From contig NC_081405.1 of NCBI RefSeq assembly GCF_030272615.1, positions 568,851,095 to 568,915,094 on the forward strand: DNA of 64,000 bases, given 5' to 3'. The notes below the pieces were generated by a model. It was not told the origin of the DNA. It did no database searches and saw only the letters and a list, made by a program, of their open reading frames with translations. A program made the position numbers and the translations under genes. This DNA comes from Cryptomeria japonica (lineage: Eukaryota > Streptophyta > Pinopsida > Cupressales > Cupressaceae). Of the stretch, positions 36,529 through 48,646 are shown one piece after another; position 1 is the stretch's first letter; every line of letters starts with the position of its first letter.

Positions 36529-37722
36529 TGTTGGCATTTTTTATGATTATGTTGTGATTGTCATTGATGGACACACACTTGCTATGAGATCACTTTTTGA
36601 ATGTAACCGATATTTGTTCCTAACTGGTATTATGTTGTAGTCTTTAGACTATTGATGCTAAGTAGAAAGTGTTTACCAATCTCAAGCGGTATGAAGACCC
36701 AAGCAACATGAAGAGCTCAAGCGAAGTGGAGAAAAGGAGCTAGAAGTGGCAGTTATCATTCTCCCAGTCTTCATTTTTGTCAATTGGTAATCTATTTTAT
36801 AATTGAACCGGTATTACTCCAAGTTACCAACTGGTAACCAGTAAAGTTGTATAAACTGGTAATACTTTGTGATGAGTTACCAACCAGTATATTTTTGTGA
36901 TGAGTTACCATCCACGGATACTTTGACGGTGATTTTGTGTCATGTTACCAAATGTGTCTAGATACAATGAACCTAGGAACTTGCAATGTAATCCTATTGG
37001 ACCGACATGAAAATAGATTCCTTTTAAGGACATCATGTCTAGGGTTTTGTATGTGTGTAGCTGTTAGGTTTTTTTGGTGGTTGATGAAGTTCTTGTATGT
37101 GCGATCTTAACTAAGAAGATTAAGCCTATGTGCTATAACAGAGTGTGGATTTACTGAAAACTAAAGTAATGCTTAAATGCATTACCAATGAGCTATCATG
37201 GATCTAATCAAGTAGACTGTGCCATTTTCTAGATCATTCACCTAGTGATTACTCACATCTTTGACAAGTCAGAAACCCTTAACCGGGTAGGCCTAGAAAA
37301 GCCTTTGTAAATCCTCTAACAAGGTGATTCACATCTGTGGATCTAAAATCCTCTCACAAGGTAGTCTTTAATTAGACTTATCTCCTAATAGAGATTGAGA
37401 TTCTTCACAAGACCTATTTTGGGAAAGAACATTGTATGACCTTAACTAGTCTGACCTTAACCGGTTTGGTTACTATTCTGCAGATAGTTACTTGTGAGTT
37501 TCATCTCACCGTGGTTTTTCCCATTTGGGTTTTCACATCAAAATCTCTTGTGTTATGGTGATTGTGCTTCTATGGGTGAATGCCTTATTTGCTATTTGGT
37601 TTGCATGTGTGTTAACCAGTTTGTTTGTGAAACTGTTTTACCAGTTTACTGCTAGACTGTTAAAGTGTTTAAGTACAGTATTTTTTGGTATACTTATTCA
37701 CCCCCCCTCTTAGTATTCATCA
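36529..37722 (+). repeat. NA-1 3' LTR
   Basis: 1194 bp, partner of 20654-21804; small indels around 36690-36840 account for most of the length difference. It is followed by the right TSD tttaa. Confidence 0.92.
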
Positions 37723-37727
37723 TTTAA

Positions 37728-38258
37728 TTCTTCTTCCCTCTCCTCTCAAGCCATCACATTTTGATATTTTTCATCATGGGATTGGGTTGAAATCCATCAC
37801 ATGGATTGATTAACTTTTAGTCCTTGCCCTTGTTAAGATTACTCAATCTTGACCATCCATTGCCCTATTTTCCCTATAAATAAACCTCTTATTATTCATT
37901 TTCAGGATCATAAGTCTTTTGTGCATCAAACTTATAGTCATTTTAGAGACAATTATGAAACATTTGTATTGTTATTATACTAAGATTTACATAGTCTAAT
38001 TAGGTGCTATCTCATAGTAAACCATTCACACTTGCATAAGCATTTGTTTTCATTTTCACAAACATCTTGAATATTCATATGGCATCCCTGGATAGTGAAA
38101 AAAGCTAAGAGCTACACTCATGTGGGACTTGGAGAGAAGAGGAACAAGGGAGGAGTATCCATGAGAATTTTGGGGAGAACCTTGAGGGGCTTTTGTTCCC
38201 TTTTTTGTTTATGTATGCTTCTTATTGTGTGCTTTATATCTCTCTTGATATGCATGTT
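37728..38258 (+). repeat. Gyp-B 5' LTR, second piece
   Basis: LTR sequence between NA-1 and Gyp-D. It includes ccctataaataaacctctta (37873-37892), a possible TATA box and so a candidate promoter of Gyp-B. It ends with atgtt (38254-38258), the left TSD of Gyp-D. Confidence 0.7.
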
Positions 38259-39897
38259 TGTAGCATCATAAATTGTATGCACTTGCTAAAGCAGTACAAT
38301 TTCACACCTAGTTTAGCACCCGCCTTGGCGCCGTTTGCATTTTGCATTGCATTTCTCCTTTAGCACTTAATTAATCAAATTAATTAGGTCTAAGGTCCTA
38401 TTTCATCATCCTCCACATCATGAAGTTGGGCCCTTTCATTAAAGTGTGCCCCTTTTCATTTTATTCCTCCAATACATCATTTAATCAAAAACCCTAATTA
38501 GGTCCTATTTTGAACTTGGGGGCTTGATTTCGGGGGTCAAAACATCTTGAAATCACCTGTAACTTCGGGATTCTCTCTAAAATCATCATATCCGATGGCC
38601 CTAAAAATTTGGTGAAAAGTTGTCGGAACCATGGCACCCGGAGTGCACACGGTCCCGGACATTTTTCCAAAAATTTTAGGAGCACGATCCAATCATAAAA
38701 TAAAGCTTAACCCCAAGAAATTGGCGGGATATTCAATCTCTAGGTCGGCCAAAAGTTGGAATTAAGACCTAGGGTTTCATACATAAGAGCTCTCTTTCTT
38801 CATTGGAAAGGATCGAAATTTTGTTTTCAGGACCTTCTATGCAATGAAAGAGCAGATCTTTGAAGACTTCAACAACATTCAACATCCATCCATCAAGCAT
38901 CCATCAATTTCATTCATCCAGTTAGGGCTTTGAAGGCATTAAAGAGCAATAAGGGATCACCGACTAAAGATTGGCTTGTACCCCCCCCTTGGGGTTGGGT
39001 ATGATTTCATGTTGTTTTCATGTCTTTGCATAAGCTTCCTTACATCATTTGTATTCATGCTTTAGATCACTCTACATCTTGATTTGGAGCATTTACATTG
39101 TCATTTACAAGCAATTAGGGTTTACTTTCTAGGTTGCTCTAGTTTGCTTACTTGCATTTTAGATCTTGCACACACTCAAGGTCTGCACACACACTACTTT
39201 TACAATACAACTTGGCTATTCGTGGAGGTGGAAATCACCGAAGTGGGGGTTTGACTAAGGCAAAACCCTATATAGCCGCCCAAACACCTTTTCAGATATA
39301 AGTGCAGATTTCGGGATTCAGACGACGCCGCAAGTTGCAGATCCGAAAGAAGCAGACGGAGACTGAACCATACACCAAGTTTCAGAGCAGAAGACCAAGA
39401 TAGGGGCATGGGGCACCCTGGTCCCTAGGACAGGGGCGCTGGGCGCCCTGGTCCTCCTGACAGACAGCAATTTTTAAGCATTTCCGACAGTTTTCCAGGT
39501 TGCAAAGTGGTAGTTTCAGGTGCAGTTTCAGGAACCGAATCAGGACAGTGGCGCCCGTGCCTCCGTCCCGAACATTTTCACTCAGATTTTGACTTCGGGT
39601 ATGCATCTACATTCTTGTCTTGTCCTTGTGTTTGCAGCTTTCCATTGTTTAAGTTCAATTCTGCAATCTTGTTATTAGTTCATACTTGCATTTTGGGGCT
39701 AGGAATTGAACTTGCATAATCTTACCTTTCAATTACAACAAAGGAATAGAAACCCTAATAGGTATCCCATGGCTCTCTCTTTCACCAAAAAGAAGTAGCC
39801 AATTGTGTGATACCTCTAGGCTCTTTCGTATTCCGTAATGTGTGTCAAAAGGTAGGATTAGGACATGTTAGCCTAGTCTCTCTTTTTCCCCCACACA
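38259..39897 (+). repeat. Gyp-D 5' LTR
   Basis: 1639 bp. It contains two copies of a GC-rich unit of about 33 bp near 39400-39460 (like gacaggggcgctgggcgccc) where the 3' LTR has three. It ends cccccacaca three bases before the primer site. Confidence 0.93.
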
Positions 39898-39900
39898 TTT

Positions 39901-39918
39901 TGGTGAACCCGACGTGAA
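39901..39918 (+). promoter_or_regulatory. Gyp-D primer binding site, tRNA-Trp
   Basis: TGGTGAACCCGACGTGAA is a perfect 18-base complement of the 3' end of plant tRNA-Trp including CCA, as I remember that tRNA. Confidence 0.88.
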
Positions 39919-40084
39919 CCGAATTATTTCTTTCTCTTGCATTGCATTTGTTAGATCTAGATCTAGATTTAGTGTGTTTCATTTAAGTTTCATTTTCAAA
40001 AAAAAAAAAGAAAAAAAAAAAGAGAGTGTGTTTCTTTGTTTCTTTGCATTGTGTGTCTAAGTTTTATGCAACTTTTATTTCAAA

Positions 40085-41122
40085 ATGTCGGATTTTTATT
40101 TGCAAGATGTTCATATTTATGATGATGTATGCAATTATGCTGATTATGAGTATAGCCAAGATGAATTAGATGAAGCTTTAGATGAGTTTTTGAATCCTAA
40201 AGACGCCAAACCTTCATTTTACCAAAAACTCATAAACCTTGTTACTATGCCATTTCGTTGTGATAAGAAAGATAAGTCGAATGGTTCCTCTCAAGGGTAC
40301 ATTCCTATCAACTCTTCCACTGAATCTAGTAACATGGTTGTTTTCAATAATCCCCTCTATGAGGAGATGTCTCCTTTTGAATCAAAAGATAAACCTTTTA
40401 ATGGATATGATCATGCTTTGTTGGATGATGCTCTTGATGACTTTGTGGCTTTATCGAAATCCCTAAACAAGAACAAAACTTCAAAATTAGTTAACATGAT
40501 AAACCTGAATGAGCATAATAAGCCTCTCTTTGAATTCCAAGGTGCTTGTCCTTCTCCCACCTTTCAAGTTCCTAAATCACCTCTCCTTACTATCCAACGG
40601 GGGTATGATTCCTTTCTTACTCCAAATAAACCTATCATCACCGTGCAAGGAAGAAAACCTATAAGTCCTTATAATTATGCCAAGCAATTAACTAGAGAGA
40701 GTTATCATGCGGTTGCCCATACTTATCATACTAGAAATAATAGGCAGCCTAATCCTCCTCCGGTTACTCCAGTTTCTCTTCCTAATCCTCAACCAATTCT
40801 TCCGCAAGCTCCACGTATTTCACAAGTTCTTAGTAAGGAATATGATCTCATAGAACAACTTAAAGCTACCCCTGCTAGGATATCCCTTTGGGATTTGATT
40901 CAAACTTCTTCTGCTCATCACGGAATGTTACAAGATGCTTTGAAAGATTTGAATGTTCCTCCACCAAATACATCTAGTAATATAGTGTCTTTGGTTAACT
41001 CTGTGATGAATCCTAAAGCTCATATTGTGTTTACTCAAGATGAGTTGCCTACTAGTGAAATTCAACATCAATATGATCCCTTGATGATTGTGGTTATCAT
41101 AAATGATACTGCTATAAGATGA
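40085..41122 (+). pseudogene. Gyp-D ORF1 (N-terminal part of the polyprotein, no canonical Gag)
   Basis: Starts at ATG 40085, about 170 bases after the primer site, and runs 345 codons to a TGA at 41120-41122; pol continues in the same frame, so this is the front of one polyprotein with a premature stop. The N-terminal 230 residues are acidic with two LDEALDEFL/LDDALDDFV-type repeats and do not resemble the capsid block seen in Gyp-A and Gyp-B. The last 100 residues (YDLIEQLKATPARISLWDLI onward) match the pre-protease region of Tat elements. There is no zinc knuckle. Gag may have been replaced by an unrelated domain or supplied in trans. Confidence 0.78.
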
Positions 41123-44100
41123 ACACTAGTAGATAATGGCTCTGGTCTTAATGTGTGTAGCATTAATCTCTTGCATAAGATGAATGTGGATACATCCCTA
41201 ATTGAGCCTGACTCTCATCCTATTCGAGGCTTTGATAATGTGGCTAAGACTTCATTAGGTATTATCACCTTACCCCTCACAGTGGGGCTTGTTACTTTGC
41301 CTACTCCTATCCATGTTATGTCAGGAAATCTAACATATAACTTGCTATTAGGGAGACCTTGGATTCATAGTATGCAAGCTATCCCCTCTACATTGCATAG
41401 ACAAGTTAAATTTATTTATAACTATAAGACATATACCTTGATAGGTGATACTAATTTCCAAGCTTGTTTACAAACATCTACTTCCAAAGGGGGTTCTTCT
41501 AAGCCTTCCTCATCTAGTGATGACCCTTTAAACAAGATACCTATCGATGAATCCTCGCTCTCTGATGATCAAAATTCTTTGGATGAGTCTGGAGCTCCTA
41601 AAGAAGATTCTTCTCGATTTGAATCTACACATAAGAAGGATTTTGATCCCGAGAAGGTTCTCGCAGAAGAAGATTGGGGATCTCTTGATTTTAATCCCAC
41701 CTTTGTAGGTGAATATAAGGTTCCTTCTAGAGAGCTTAAAGTTGAAAAGAAGGAAGAAGCTAAAAATCAATCAACATTACCTGAGCCTATGAGCAATAAC
41801 TTCGTGGCCGCTTCTCAAACTTCTTCTCCTCACACTTCTAATTCTGAAGGGTTTGATTCTTTGTCTTATGAAAAACCACCTTCTCTTTCTAAAATGGCTG
41901 ATCGTTATGGTTGTGGTTTTCATATTCTAGCTAAGCATGGGTATAATGGAAATGGCTATGGCACTCACGAACAAGGAATAAAGGTTCCTCTAGAGAATAA
42001 TCTTTATGATTATGCCTTTGGACTTGGTTATAATCCCTGCAAGCGCACTAAAGCTTCTAAAAGACCATGCATTAGTGTTAATGTTATTTCTACATCTCTA
42101 CCAATGAGACACCCTGAGTATATTGATCCTTCGTGTGCCTGTGCTTTGGATGTTTTTCCTACCGATGATTCTTTAGCTGAGTTTTTAGGAGCATATGATA
42201 CTCTTCCTCGTTATCATCACAATAGGGGATTCCCTTATTGTTTGAACACTGAAGCCTATTTTGGAAAAGAGACTGATAACGATGAGATTGTGAAAGAATT
42301 TCCTCAGTTAAAGGATACTCCTCAACAAAGTAATTTGCTTATAAGCGACACCATTGATGTTAAGATGGATTCTAGCAATGAAGAAAAAGTTATTAAAATT
42401 GGAAAATGTCTGGACGAAGAGGAACAAAAACAATATGAAGATTTATTGCGTGAATTCCCTGAGATCTTTGCTTGGACATATTCTGACATGCCTGGTATAG
42501 ATCCTAAGATTGTCACTCATAATATTGTCTTAGTTCCTGATGCTAAGCCTGTGAAACAAAAGATTCAAAAAATGAATCCTAAGGTAGCTTTGCTTGTTAA
42601 GGCTGAGATTGAAAAATTATTGGAGGCTGGATTTATCCGCCCTATTGATTATTCCCCATGGATTTCAAATATTGTCGCTGTGGCTAAATCAGATAATAAA
42701 ATAAGAATGTGTACTGACTTTCAAGATTTAAATAAAGCTTCTTTGAAAGATGATTTTCCCCTCCCAAACATTGACATGATAGTTGATTCTACAGCAGGAC
42801 ATGCTTTGTTATCCTTCAAGGATGGTTTTTCAGGATACAATCAAATTTTCATTAATCCTCAAGATCAATTCAAAACTGCTTTTACCACTCCTTGGGGTAC
42901 GTTTTGTTGGGTAATGATGCCTTTCGGACTTAAAAATGCCAGTGCAACTTATCAACGAGCAATGACCCTTATCTTTCATGATTACATGCACAAGATTTTA
43001 GAAGATTATGTTGATGATATTTTAGCCAAATCCATTCTCCGCATAGATCATATTAAGATCCTTCGTCAAATCTTTGAAAGGATTCATAAATATCACATGC
43101 GCTTGAATCCCCGAAAATGTGTTTTTGGTGTAGATAGTGGAAAACTCTTAGGATTCATAGTTTTGCATCGTGGGATTGAGGTGGATACTAAGAAAATAGA
43201 TGCTATTGTCAACATGCCACCTCTTAGAAATGTGTCTCAACTCAAAAGCTTACAAGGAAAGATTCAAGCTATTCGTAGGTTTGTATCTGAACTTGTGGAT
43301 CGTACCTTTCCTTTTACTCAACTTCTCAAAAAGAATATCACTTTTCAATGGAATGAACATTGTCAGCAAACATTTGAAGATTTAAAAGTGTATTTGGCTA
43401 ATCCTCCTATCCTTCAACCTGCCGAACCTTCTAAACCCTTTCTTCTTTATACAGCTGCTTCCTCTCATGCTCTCGCAGCATTATTGGCACAACATGATAA
43501 AGATGGTAAGGAGTGTCCGGTTTATTATATAAGTCGTACCTTACTCGATTATGAAACCCGATATTCTGCGATAGAAAGACAATGCTTGGCCTTAGTGTTT
43601 GCGACTCAGAAATTGAGACATTATCTTTTAAATTTAGAAGTCCACGTCATGGTAAAGTTTGATCCGTTGAAGCATCTTTTCTCTAAAAATGATTTATCAA
43701 GATGCCTAGCTAAGTGGGTTATGATATTAACTGAATTTGACCTTAAATTTGTTTCACAAAGAGAAATTAAAGGGCAAGCGTTGACCGATCACCTAGTTGA
43801 GGCCCCTTCACCTTTCTCCTTCCCTAACCCTGAGTCTTTTCCTGACGACTTCATTCTTTGTATAGAGAAAGATGAAACTTGGGAGTTATACTTTGATGGC
43901 TCTAAGTGTCGTACGGGATCGGGGGCAGGTGTTGTTCTGATTTCTCCTACAAAGAAGTCCATTCCCTTATCTTATCGTCTCAATTTCCTATGTACCAATA
44001 ACATTGCTGAATATGAGGCTCTTATAGTAGGAATAAAGGCAGCCTTGGCTTTGAATATAAAACACATACATATTTTTGGAGATTCTCAACTGATTATAAG

Positions 44101-45633
44101 ACAAGTAACAGGACTGTATCAAGTGAAACAAGACAAATTATCACAATATAAAGACCTTGCTATCTCTTTGTTACAAAAATTTGATTCTTACACCATGGAA
44201 CCTATTCCTCAAAAAGATAATCGACATGTGGACGCAATGGCATGTGTGGCTTCTCTGGTATCTTTAGAGGACCCTGTGGTTGATCTTAAATTTGTTATTC
44301 ACAACCTTATTTCTCCAGCTATTATAGATGATTCTAGCTTGGTGACATGTTGTGACTTTATAGACTCAGATGAATGGTATTCACATATCGTGAGATACTT
44401 AACCGATGGTACCTTTCCTGATTCTACCAATAGGAACACTAGGGCTAGAATTCGCAAGCTGTCTGCTAGATATATCATTCTTTCTAATGTTCTTTACCGA
44501 AGGGGTTATAACGGTCTTCTCCTTCGTTGTCTTAACAAATCGGAAATCCCTATTTCTCTTGAAGAGGCGCATTCAGGTGCCTATGGGGGGCATTTTGGAG
44601 GCAAATCCTTGGTTCAAAGGTTGCTTCATATGGGATATTATTGGCAAACTATGCAGCAGGATTCTTTTTCATTTGTTAAGAAATGTCATCAATGTCAACA
44701 ACACAATAATCTGATTCATGCTCTTGCCCAAGAACTTCATTCTCATGTAGCTTCTTGGCCTTTCTCTGCATGGGGGCTGGATCTTATTGGTAAAATCTCT
44801 CCTCCTTCATCTCAAGGACATACTTTCATTATAAATACAACAGATTACTTTACAAAATGGGTAGAAGCTATTCCCCTTCACTCTACTACTGCTGAAGTGA
44901 TTTGTCGATTTCTTCTAGAAAACATTATTTCTCAATTTGGGATACCTTCCACTATAATCTCTGATAATGGGACATCATTTAAGAACAAGGACGTGAAGAA
45001 ATTCCTTGAGAAGTATCATATCAAACATCGATTTTCTACACCATACTACCCTCAATCAAATGGCCAAGCCGAATCATCCAATAAGATAATTGAACAAATT
45101 CTTCGCAAAACCGTGAATAAGCATGGTAAGGACTGGAGTACTCAGCTAATCTATGCTCTTTGGGTGTACCGAATGAGTGTACGAATTGCTACCGGAACTA
45201 CCCCTTATAATCTTGTTTATGGTGCTGATGCTATTATGCCTTTAGAATTAGAGATTCCATCACTTAGAGTTTCTCTCAAAGGTATAGTAGATGATGACTC
45301 TTATAGAGAACAAAGACTTCAACAACTTGAGATTCTTGATGAACAACGTATAAATGCTCTTGAGCATATTCAAGCATATCACAAAACTCTACAACGAAGC
45401 TATAATGATAAGGTTATTCAACATTCCTTCTCAGTAGGTGACTTAGTTCTCTATGAGAATCAGCGCAATGTGAATGCCTTACCTAAAGAAAAGGGAAAAT
45501 TTAGTCGTAATTGGCTTGGATCATATATCTTATTGAAGATTATGGATTAGGTGCTTATAAAATAGCGGGTGTAGACGGTACGCCTCTTAAAGAACCTATA
45601 AATGCTATGCACTTGCATAGATACTATGCTTAA
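41123..45633 (+). pseudogene. Gyp-D pol: protease, RT, RNase H, archaeal-type RNase H, integrase
   Basis: Follows ORF1 in frame. Protease active site LVDNGSGLNVC is near 41126, with [10 protein letters not shown] near 41345. A degenerate G-patch-like stretch (YGCGFHILAKHGYNGNGYG) lies near 41905. Reverse transcriptase is about 42540-43200 with YVDDILAKS near 43007. In the first RNase H the usual TDAS reads TAAS (near 43451), so its catalytic Asp is missing. The second RNase H (about 43880-44270) keeps YFDGSK, AEYEAL, GDSQLI and HVDAMA. Integrase has the HHCC finger (44570-44700, CHQC) and the core residues in GLDLIG, SDNGTS and the Glu of NGQAESSNK (about 45070). The frame is lost at about 45535 by a one-base shift; the last 30 codons to the TAA at 45631-45633 are in another frame. 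Otherwise it is open for 4.4 kb. Confidence 0.93.
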
Positions 45634-46123
45634 TTCCTCATTCCTTATCTTTTATTTCATATATCTTCTTTGCACTTCTTCAAAATTGGATAATATGTTA
45701 GCATATCTTTGTTAGAGAAAATACAATTAAATGATGTTTTGTTTAATCTATATTGCTTCGTTCCTAACAAGTGTGTTTCTTTACTTTATGGTTTGTCTTG
45801 ATTTCATTTATGTAAATTGCAAAAGATTTACATTTTCATTATGCTGGCATATTATACAATGTCTTTATGTGTTAAGTAGAGTTGTATCATGTTACTTATA
45901 TGATTCTTAGGCTTAACACATATTTCTTCTCTATCATCAATGTAGTACTTGATTAAATATTTTATTTTTTCACACATGTATCAATTGAATCATGGAGCAT
46001 TGAGAAATCAATCACATGGAAATTAAATTCAGAACATACATATACATCTACCAAATGTATTAACTTTAATCAAAATACACATTGTTTTAGGCATTAAAGA
46101 TAACACATTTGAGACAAAGAAGC

Positions 46124-46158
<35 letters not shown>

Positions 46159-46219
46159 GATCAATATACAAAGGTAGGTCACTATACATCCAAAATGTGA
46201 CCTACCCTACATCATAAGA
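45634..46219 (+). other. Gyp-D spacer between pol and the antisense gene, with (TA)n
   Basis: AT-rich and non-coding, with a pure (TA)n run at about 46126-46156. On the minus strand it would be the 3' flank of the antisense gene; I see no certain polyadenylation signal. Confidence 0.7.
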
Positions 46220-46609
46220 TCATCTCCTATCCCTAGGGCTGGTGGCTGGAGAGTGATGACTAGATGCTCCCTCCTGATCCGGCCGTGCAGGTGGACCCAT
46301 AGATGTATAGCGTGATATAGACCATGAGTGGCTCCGTGAGGAACTCCTACGATCCCTATCCATAAGGATCACGCGATACGAGGTAGCCTCGGCCTGAGCT
46401 ACTGCTAGATCACGTTGTGCCCACTGAAGGTCCTCTGATAGAGCTTGCTCTCTCTCCCTCCATATCTCCACCTGTACTCGAAATGGGGAAAACAAGTCGT
46501 CATGCCGACCCGCGTTCCCTTGAGGTCTATAGGCAACCTGTGAGGAACTAGGGATCTGTGCTGTCATGGAAATATCTGTCACTGCTTGCTAGATCAGAGA
46601 ACGCCACTC

Positions 46610-46700
46610 CTGCACATTAGTTGTAGCAGTAGAATAGATTGTGTATTAGTACCATTTTATATCATCAAAATATTAATCAATCAATATAAACCTACTATAC
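46610..46700 (-). other. Intron 2 of the antisense PMD gene
   Basis: 91 bases, very AT-rich as in plant introns; donor CCAG|GTATAG and acceptor CTAATGTGCAG|GA on the minus strand. The flanking frames do not join perfectly (one base), so the exact boundary is less sure than for intron 1. Confidence 0.6.
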
Positions 46701-48291
46701 CTGGATCTCCCTCACGCCAGTAGGGATCGTGATATGGTAGCATCTGTGACTAGGAACTACTAGGCTCCCCACGCTCGATTGATCTATGCGTGATGGGTAC
46801 AGGTCTCCATATCGCCTCGTGTTCCCCCTTTTGGGGAATAACGGGAGGATCTAAGGCTATGGTATCATCTCCTGAATGATGGGGAGCTGCATCTGACTCC
46901 TCCTCATCATCTCTATCCTCCTCCTCCTCATCATCCTCATCCTCATCTCTATCTGTGTCATCTTCCGCTCCTTCCTCCTCCTCAGCACTAGGCTGATCTC
47001 CTATGGGTGGATCAGGCCCTCCTGCCTCCTCATGACCCTCTCCCTCCTCTGGCTCCTCTGATCTGGATCCCTGATCCTCATCTCGGTCTCCATGTCTCCA
47101 TGGACCTGGATGGCCTATCGGGTGATCTGGTGGAAAGATAGGCCCCGGGTATGTCCTCACAAACCATGAGAGATACCTGCGCTGTGCCCCGGGGTCTGCA
47201 GCATAATCAATGACCACATCCTGGTCGGACCCCTCTATATCTGTGATCTTGATATCATCTATAGTAGGTCTCGCTACTACTCTGGGTCTGGGAAGGACTC
47301 GTGAGTGTCGAGTGTAGATGGGTACATCGGCTGGAACACACTGCTCTAGCCCAAACTGCCTCCGTACTCGGTCAAAGTAGAATGGGACTATGATATGTGG
47401 ATATCATCCTCTCAATAGGCGGTTCCTTTGTAAGCATGCTAACTATCTCTCCATCCCATCCCATCTGTGCATCCGCAGATATGGTCTCCATACAATCACC
47501 TCAGCTATCAATCTGTCAAATGTCACTCTCCAGTACAGTAGATCCCCAAATCTCCACTCACTGGTAAGTGGATAAGAAAATACCCTAGGTTGCTCGCTAG
47601 CCACACTCATCGGATAGCTGACAGGCCTCGTGCAGGTAAAGTGCTCAAATATCCACACCTGCAAAAGTGTGCATGTCATCAAGCTGCAACCCTATCCGAA
47701 AACATACTCCTTGAGGTCGTGATAGAGATGTGCAAGCATACTCCAACCCCAGGCATATACTCTCCTATGTCTCTCCATGGCCCTGATGCACCATGTGAGA
47801 CCCCCATGCATGTGTGTACCTCACCCATTAGGGCAGACGGCTAGTGCAATGATGGCAATCATAAGATGTCTCATGAGGGGCACCTCTCCTGTAGGATGTA
47901 AGAGCCAGCTGACCATGATGCGACCTCTCATCTCACTTGGTATGACTCTCCCTATGCAGTATACCTGCTCCCTCTGATGATCCTTTGCTGACCGATCAGT
48001 TGCATATGTCACAGTAGCTCCTCTGATCGGTAGGCGAAGTATGCGGTACACATCCTCAAGTGTCACCGTCATCTCCCCTACTGGAAGCTGGAATGTGCAT
48101 GTGTCAGGATCCCATCGCTCCATGAGTGCCATCAGCATTGCAGGATGAAATCGAATGGCCGGCATAAGAATCATAGACCACAAACCTACTATAGACAATG
48201 TATCTCTCTCTGCCTGAGTCAGCCGGGGAATCTGATCTCACAAACTATGAAGAATCTGCCCCGTCGTGTGCTCTCTCATGTATGGGAGACC

Positions 48292-48565
48292 CTGCAATAC
48301 AAAAACATTAGTGTAATCAGTAATCAATCATCAAAATCATCTATGCCAAATACACAAACTGACAAACATCGAAAGTTGACCCTTGCCAAGTCCTCATTGG
48401 GACCATGGCGCCCTGAGGGGACCATGGCGCCTTGAAAGGACCATGGTGCCCTGGTGGGACCATGGCGCCCTGGGTGGGACCCAGGGCTAGATTCCAAGGC
48501 CTGCATTTGATCACAGAAAATCAGAGTCAACAGAAATGCAGAAAGTCAAAGTTCAGTCAACTCAC
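48292..48565 (-). other. Intron 1 of the antisense PMD gene
   Basis: On the minus strand the donor is GAG|GTGAGT and the acceptor TTTTTGTATTGCAG|GG, both near consensus; 274 bases, phase 0. It contains a GC-rich array (about 48395-48485 on the plus strand) of four or five copies of gaccatggcgccctg. Confidence 0.75.
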
Positions 48566-48646
48566 CTCGTCCAGTGGCTCGTCGTCGATCACGGCATGTC
48601 GCATGATCTCAATCCTCATGGGATGCTCCGATTGTTGTGAAGGCAT

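Larger units (their letters stand above)
20654..37722 (+). mobile_element. NA-1: LTR element with Gag and a large non-Pol ORF2
   Basis: LTRs at 20654-21804 and 36529-37722 begin tgttggcattttttatg and end tattcatca. TSD tttaa lies at 20649-20653 and 37723-37727. With Gyp-C (25540-34916) and its extra TSD removed, the element is about 7.7 kb. It has an initiator-Met primer site, a polypurine tract and Gag, but I find no protease, integrase, reverse transcriptase or RNase H. Instead it carries a large ORF2 shared with NA-2. It would depend on enzymes from a copia element. LTRs are similar to each other but differ by indels, so it is moderately old. Confidence 0.88.
46220..48646 (-). pseudogene. 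Antisense plant mobile domain (PMD, MAIN/MAIL-like) gene with two introns
   Basis: Minus-strand gene lying wholly inside Gyp-D. Exon 1 is 48646-48566 (27 codons from ATG), exon 2 48291-46701, exon 3 46609-46220. Exon 2 is one frame with six in-frame stops (48240, 47823, 47694, 47445, 47406, 46752) and no frameshift. Its PMD signatures come in family order: LMALMERWDPDTCTFQLPVG (about 48130), GEMTVTLEDVYRIL just after, AMERHRRVYAWG with HLYHDL (about 47760), CTLLQVWIFEHF (about 47670) and FYFDRVRRQFGLEQCVP (about 47385). These match the domain of Arabidopsis MAIN/MAIL1, nuclear proteins linked to silencing and meristem maintenance. An acidic tail (EEEDRDDEEE, about 46920) and a coiled coil in exon 3 (EREQALSEDLQWAQRDLAVA) follow. 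Exon 1 to 2 joins in phase; exon 2 to 3 is one base out, so an indel or another splice site is needed. A fusion partner or host source cannot be told from here. Confidence 0.85.

Noticed and set aside
46126-46156. TATA promoter for the antisense gene
   Set aside because: The (TA)n run lies downstream of the gene's 3' end, not upstream of exon 1.
48395-48485. CRISPR-like array of gaccatggcgccctg
   Set aside because: Plant retrotransposon context, units contiguous and without unique spacers; a minisatellite.
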